Positions 60,067 through 64,000 of a stretch of 64,000 nt of DNA are shown piece by piece. The position numbers were made by a program, and so were the translations under genes. The stretch comes from Larus michahellis (Eukaryota > Chordata > Aves > Charadriiformes > Laridae): the NCBI RefSeq assembly GCF_964199755.1, contig NC_133906.1:15659378-15723377 (forward strand). The letters run 5' to 3'. Within the stretch, counting starts at the first letter, position 1; each line of letters begins with the position of its first letter. Below the pieces are notes generated by a model, which made no database searches, was not told the DNA's origin, and saw only the letters and a program-made list of their open reading frames with translations.

Positions 60067-62311
60067 CAGACACAGCGTAGGGGTAAGACAAAGTAGTTCC
60101 CTTTTACGCGGGAAGGTTGCTACTGATTCCTGGGAAACCAACTTCCCTGAGCACCTACAACTCAAATATCAACAAATCCAGCTCCAAACCCAGCTACTGA
60201 ACTGTCAGGGATTATCCTGTAAGCTGTGCACGGGCTGTCTTCTCTAGCAGTTGGACAGAAACAGCAGCAAAGTTTCATAGAAAAGAGCCTGTACTGTGCT
60301 CAGTTCATTAGGGGCATTTATTATGCTTTTTCTTCAAGGAACTTGCAAATACATTCAGAGGATTGCTGGCCAATTGCTTGACTAGTGGTAACATCAGTGT
60401 AGGAAGATGTGTGACACCAAGTTCTGAGGACAACGTTAATTCTCAGCTTAGAAAGCTCTGGATTTATAGGTTTGTTTATTTTAGAAAATGAGCCTTGAGC
60501 AGATTGGATACAATCCACGCTGCTGCCACTGACATCCAGCAGAAATTGAAAATTAATTAGTATTTGAGTCTTCTCCTTTAATGATCCCAGTTAACAATCA
60601 AATAATACGCATGTACATTCAAGACTACGAATTCTGGGACAGATCTCAAGTACTGCCAAGTTTTGGCTGGCAAAGGACTCTCTGCAAAGGAGAAAGATGA
60701 TCCTGGGCTCCAAACAGAAAGTTAAAACTAAGGGCTGCTCAAATGAGATTTCTGAGAGCAATCCCTGCTGGTCAGGCACTGCCGGAGGGAGCATGTTCTG
60801 CTCTGCCTGTGTCCTGAGACCATAAGTTAATATTAGTCTTGAAGTTTACAGAACTGCAGCGTGGGAACAGAGATAAACCACAACCCGTGAGTGTAAGATA
60901 TATACCCATGAATATAAGAAAGTTATTTCTGAGCCATTCTAAGGCTCTTTGCCACTGTCATGCCTGCTAGCGTCACTGTTCCTTATTTCTATGAATGGCT
61001 TCCCTTCTTTGGTAACTAAAAGGCGTGGGTATATAAATATATATAGATTTATATATGCACACTTACACATCTCACATACACGCATATCCTAACATTCTGT
61101 TTTTATTAGTCTGCAGAGCCCTCAGAGTTTTATTATAAAAAATAAATCATACTGATACGCGAGTTCCCTCTTGTGACCAAGTGAGGCTAGAGCAACACCT
61201 GAAAACAAGTATGTGTTTAAAAAGCCAGACTTTCGGAGAGCAAAGAAACAATTCAAATCGCAGAGAACATGCCGGTTCTGCATTTTTTGTTCACCAACCA
61301 TTGATATAACACTTTTTAAAGATGTTTACACCATCTGTGCATAGTACAGGAAAAGAATTAACAGAGGCATGTTTCTGGAAAAGATTGTCACAAATATGAA
61401 TCAAAAAGTAAGATAAGGTTGCTAAAGCTAAAAGATTATTTTATGTATGCATGAATCCTCGGTCCCACAGACAAAATCCAAAGAGGGTGGAGGAAATTGG
61501 TCAAAACGCCTTTTATAACCTTTATAATTGTTAGAGTTTTCCTTCCTGGCAGAGGAACTGCAACAAACCCACTTCCTCCTCCTGCCAACTGGGTGAACAG
61601 ATTTTCTCAAATCTGTGAAAAAACGGGCACTTGCCAGTAGCAGAAAAAGGAGAATACAGACATAAAGGGAGCATGAATAATCAAAACGTACGATTGAAGG
61701 GGAACTTAAGTGGTCACTGAATCCCTTCCTCTGCTCTGAAGTGGAGTTTTATCTACCGAGACCACCCTTGACCAAAATTTTCCTTGCCTGCTCTGAAATC
61801 TTTCAGAGAGGATTCTGCAGCCTCTGTGGGTAGCCTGTCTGAGTATTTACTAGCTATAAAACTACAAACCTTTTCTTCATATTAAGACTCAAAATGTTTG
61901 CTGCTACTTCAGCTGCTAACTTATTACCAGTTATTTCTACTATCAGCTGTTTTGCTGATCAAGTCAAATCTTCAGCTGCCTACTTTGGACAGCCTTAGTT
62001 CTTTAAGGCTGGTGTTTTCTTCAGTCTGGAGGGCATCTATTTATTGAAGAGTCTAATTAGAACCACAGTTATTACAGATGACATCTTCAAGACAATGTAT
62101 TCTGTGCTCAACTCCAAGACATTTATTAGAACGTAAGTGGATACAGCCATTTCTGAGGATTTCATTACTCAAGTCAGCCACACTGTGGTATTTACCAAAT
62201 AGCTAATGACATAAAAAATCTGAAGCAAACAATCTCTCTTTTTTTTATTCAATCAGAGAATCCATAAAACCTGTGTTTTATGGATTAGTGGGCAGGGTTA
62301 CCTATCGAAAG
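60067..62311. other. Noncoding intergenic stretch
   Basis: AT-rich, including a TATA-type repeat near 61030-61057. No exon recognised. Confidence 0.5.
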
Positions 62312-62680
62312 TGTCAGGGCGCTAATACATTAATACCCTAATCGGTATTAATGGTCCTGATCAGCCTCCCACACACCTGTGTCCCAGGGGCCCAGGTGCC
62401 CATTTAAGCTCAGCCGTGGCCCTTCAGTCTCCCCCTGAGCAATGCTGGAGGATGCTGCAGCCACTGGCACCCCTGTGCCTAGCCAGGGACCCTGACCTGG
62501 ATTGACCTTGGACCTGCCTCATCATCAGGGACTTGCCCGCCGATGCGGACTCTTGGTTGAACCTGGCTGCTACCTTCAGACCTGCCTTGCTGAGCTGGTT
62601 GGTGAGGCCCCTGCCCAGCTGCCTGCAGTAACCCCCTGGTGCTCCGGCCGAAAACTTGCTCTCTGCAAGTTAGAGATGAC
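62312..62680 (+). mobile_element. GC-rich block, possible LTR fragment
   Basis: The block starts TGTCAGGGCGC and contains CCTGATCAGCCTCCCACACACC and a CCCATTTAAGCTCAG promoter-like element, an arrangement I associate with short avian LTRs. It contrasts sharply with its AT-rich surroundings. The right end is unclear and no target duplication is evident. It could instead be an alternative promoter or 5' UTR exon of the next gene. Confidence 0.3.
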
Positions 62681-63961
62681 GCAATTTGTATTTGTTTTTA
62701 AATTTAGAGATTAAAACACATTGGTCTAGTGGGATTTTTTATAACATGCCTATAGTATACCAAAGGAACAGAGTAACTCTGCTGTACATAATTCATTTCT
62801 AGACAAGCTAAAAACTATTAATATGCCTTTGTGGTGGCTCTTTCCACAGAAAGTACAAACAGCATCTGTATCAATAATTTTCTTATACTTGTTCTGCAGT
62901 TTAATGGGCACTGTTAACTGTCCCTATCACCAGCTTTGTCTGAAAGACTTACATCTAGTGCATATATATATAAAACAATTGTAATATACCATCTTATATA
63001 CTCCCACCATCAAACAAAAGGATTGGATTACAACATAGAGTTACTCCCTTTAGTGATTCACGCTTATTTCTGGAGAGATAATATTAGACTGTCATTGCAT
63101 TTCTAAAAGCTTAATATCATCTCATAAAGATTTCTCCATATAAGCCCACGTTTTAACTCTTTCTTACAAAGGAAGGCGTTTGTAACCAGGCATGTAAATA
63201 AGCTATTACTTTCACTAATTTTATTTCAGATTCAGTGTGGATTATAGAAACCTTTACAAAAGAACCTGGGTGATTTCTATTCCTAAAACATGTTGTTTCT
63301 TGTTGCCTGCTTGTGTAGCAGCTGGTGTCTGGCAGAGCAGCTCCCGAGCCTCCAGCAAACATGACATACTAACCTACTTTCTGGGCACGATCGTCACTTG
63401 CTACTCTAGTCTGCTTAGTTAAGTTTAAATTGTTGGAGCTGCAGTGTTTGATCAGAAAGTATTTGGGTTTTAAATTAAGAATGACAGTATGTCACTGTGT
63501 TTTCAGTACTGTTTGTGAAATTCATGGTTCTTTCTAAAATTAAGCTTTTAAAAGCAGGAGCTGCAACATAGTACTTACTTGGCTTAGCACACTGATACAA
63601 ATGCAACTGCTTTCAGAGAAAAGCTAGACTGACCCTGACTCCCATTCAGTGTGGCAATGATGGTGCCTGTGCGAAACTTGAGCTGAAGCCCTGTACCACG
63701 TTATCTACCAAGAATTCAAGATAGCAAGCATGCAGCCATGAGCGTTCTTTGGTTATGTGGATTTGTCAGAATCATGGTCACGATGAAAATGAAGCAGGGC
63801 TTGGATTAAAATGTAGAAGTCCTGCTATGAAATACAATTATGCTGAAGTTAGCATATCAAAAAAAGCTGGTAGTGATTTATTTTTGTGATAACTATCTGT
63901 ATGAGCTATTGCTGTACAGCACAATATACTGCATGGTTTCCTACTTCATCTGACAATAGAC
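62681..63961. other. Noncoding stretch, probably intron or 5' flank of the next gene
   Basis: AT-rich, with no coding exon recognised. If the acceptor at the window end is real, this is intron. Confidence 0.45.
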
Positions 63962-64000
63962 ATTCCTGACTTTTTTCTTCATTTTTTTTTTTCCCCCCAG
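63962..64000 (+). other. Strong splice acceptor at the right edge of the window
   Basis: A branch-point-like CCTGAC is followed by about 30 bases almost purely of T and C and ends in CCCCCCAG at the last base. An exon should start at the next base outside the window. By synteny with other vertebrates the likely gene is FBXL21; that identity is inference. Confidence 0.55.

Noticed and set aside
1-64000. CXCL14, FBXL21 or LECT2 coding exons within the window
   Set aside because: I looked for their characteristic residues in the frames on both strands and found none; they are expected outside the window.

Overview
The window looks like nuclear DNA of a bird. Three things point there: at least seven CR1 LINE fragments with the avian-type 3' end, an avian-type ERVL solo LTR, and a gene order SLC25A48 - IL9 (FBXL21 expected next) that matches the segment syntenic with human 5q31. 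Introns, CpG-island promoters and splice signals exclude a prokaryote. The species cannot be told from the sequence.

Layout. (1) 1-3.4 kb: two plus-strand exons that splice in phase into the 3' part of a protein I do not recognise. It carries three copies of a Y-[FL]-P-[YC]-Y-R-T motif. (2) 3.4-23.0 kb: a long noncoding stretch. It holds one CR1 fragment, AT-rich blocks that look like conserved noncoding elements, a homeodomain-type TAAT cluster, a probable degraded LTR retroelement (17.4 to about 19.9 kb, minus strand) and a near-perfect 68-nt hairpin at 21.26 kb. (3) 23.0-37.2 kb: SLC25A48, complete, seven coding exons on the plus strand, 306 residues, starting in a CpG island; its introns hold three CR1 copies, one with a 342-codon open reverse-transcriptase remnant. 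(4) 37.2-48.1 kb: SLC25A48 3' flank, one CR1. (5) 48.1-50.6 kb: IL9, complete, five plus-strand exons all in phase 0, with an AU-rich 3' UTR and a poly(A) signal. (6) 50.6-64.0 kb: no recognisable coding exon. It holds two CR1 fragments, an ERVL solo LTR with a near-matching target duplication, two short perfect tandem duplications and a GC-rich possible LTR. The last bases are a strong splice acceptor, so an exon (probably FBXL21 by synteny) should begin at the first base beyond the window.

The genes do not form a pathway. SLC25A48 is an inner mitochondrial membrane carrier reported to import choline, and IL9 is a secreted T-cell/mast-cell cytokine; they are neighbours by conserved synteny. 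The items I think most worth following are the YFPYYRT-motif gene, the 68-nt hairpin, and the IL9 orientation relative to SLC25A48.
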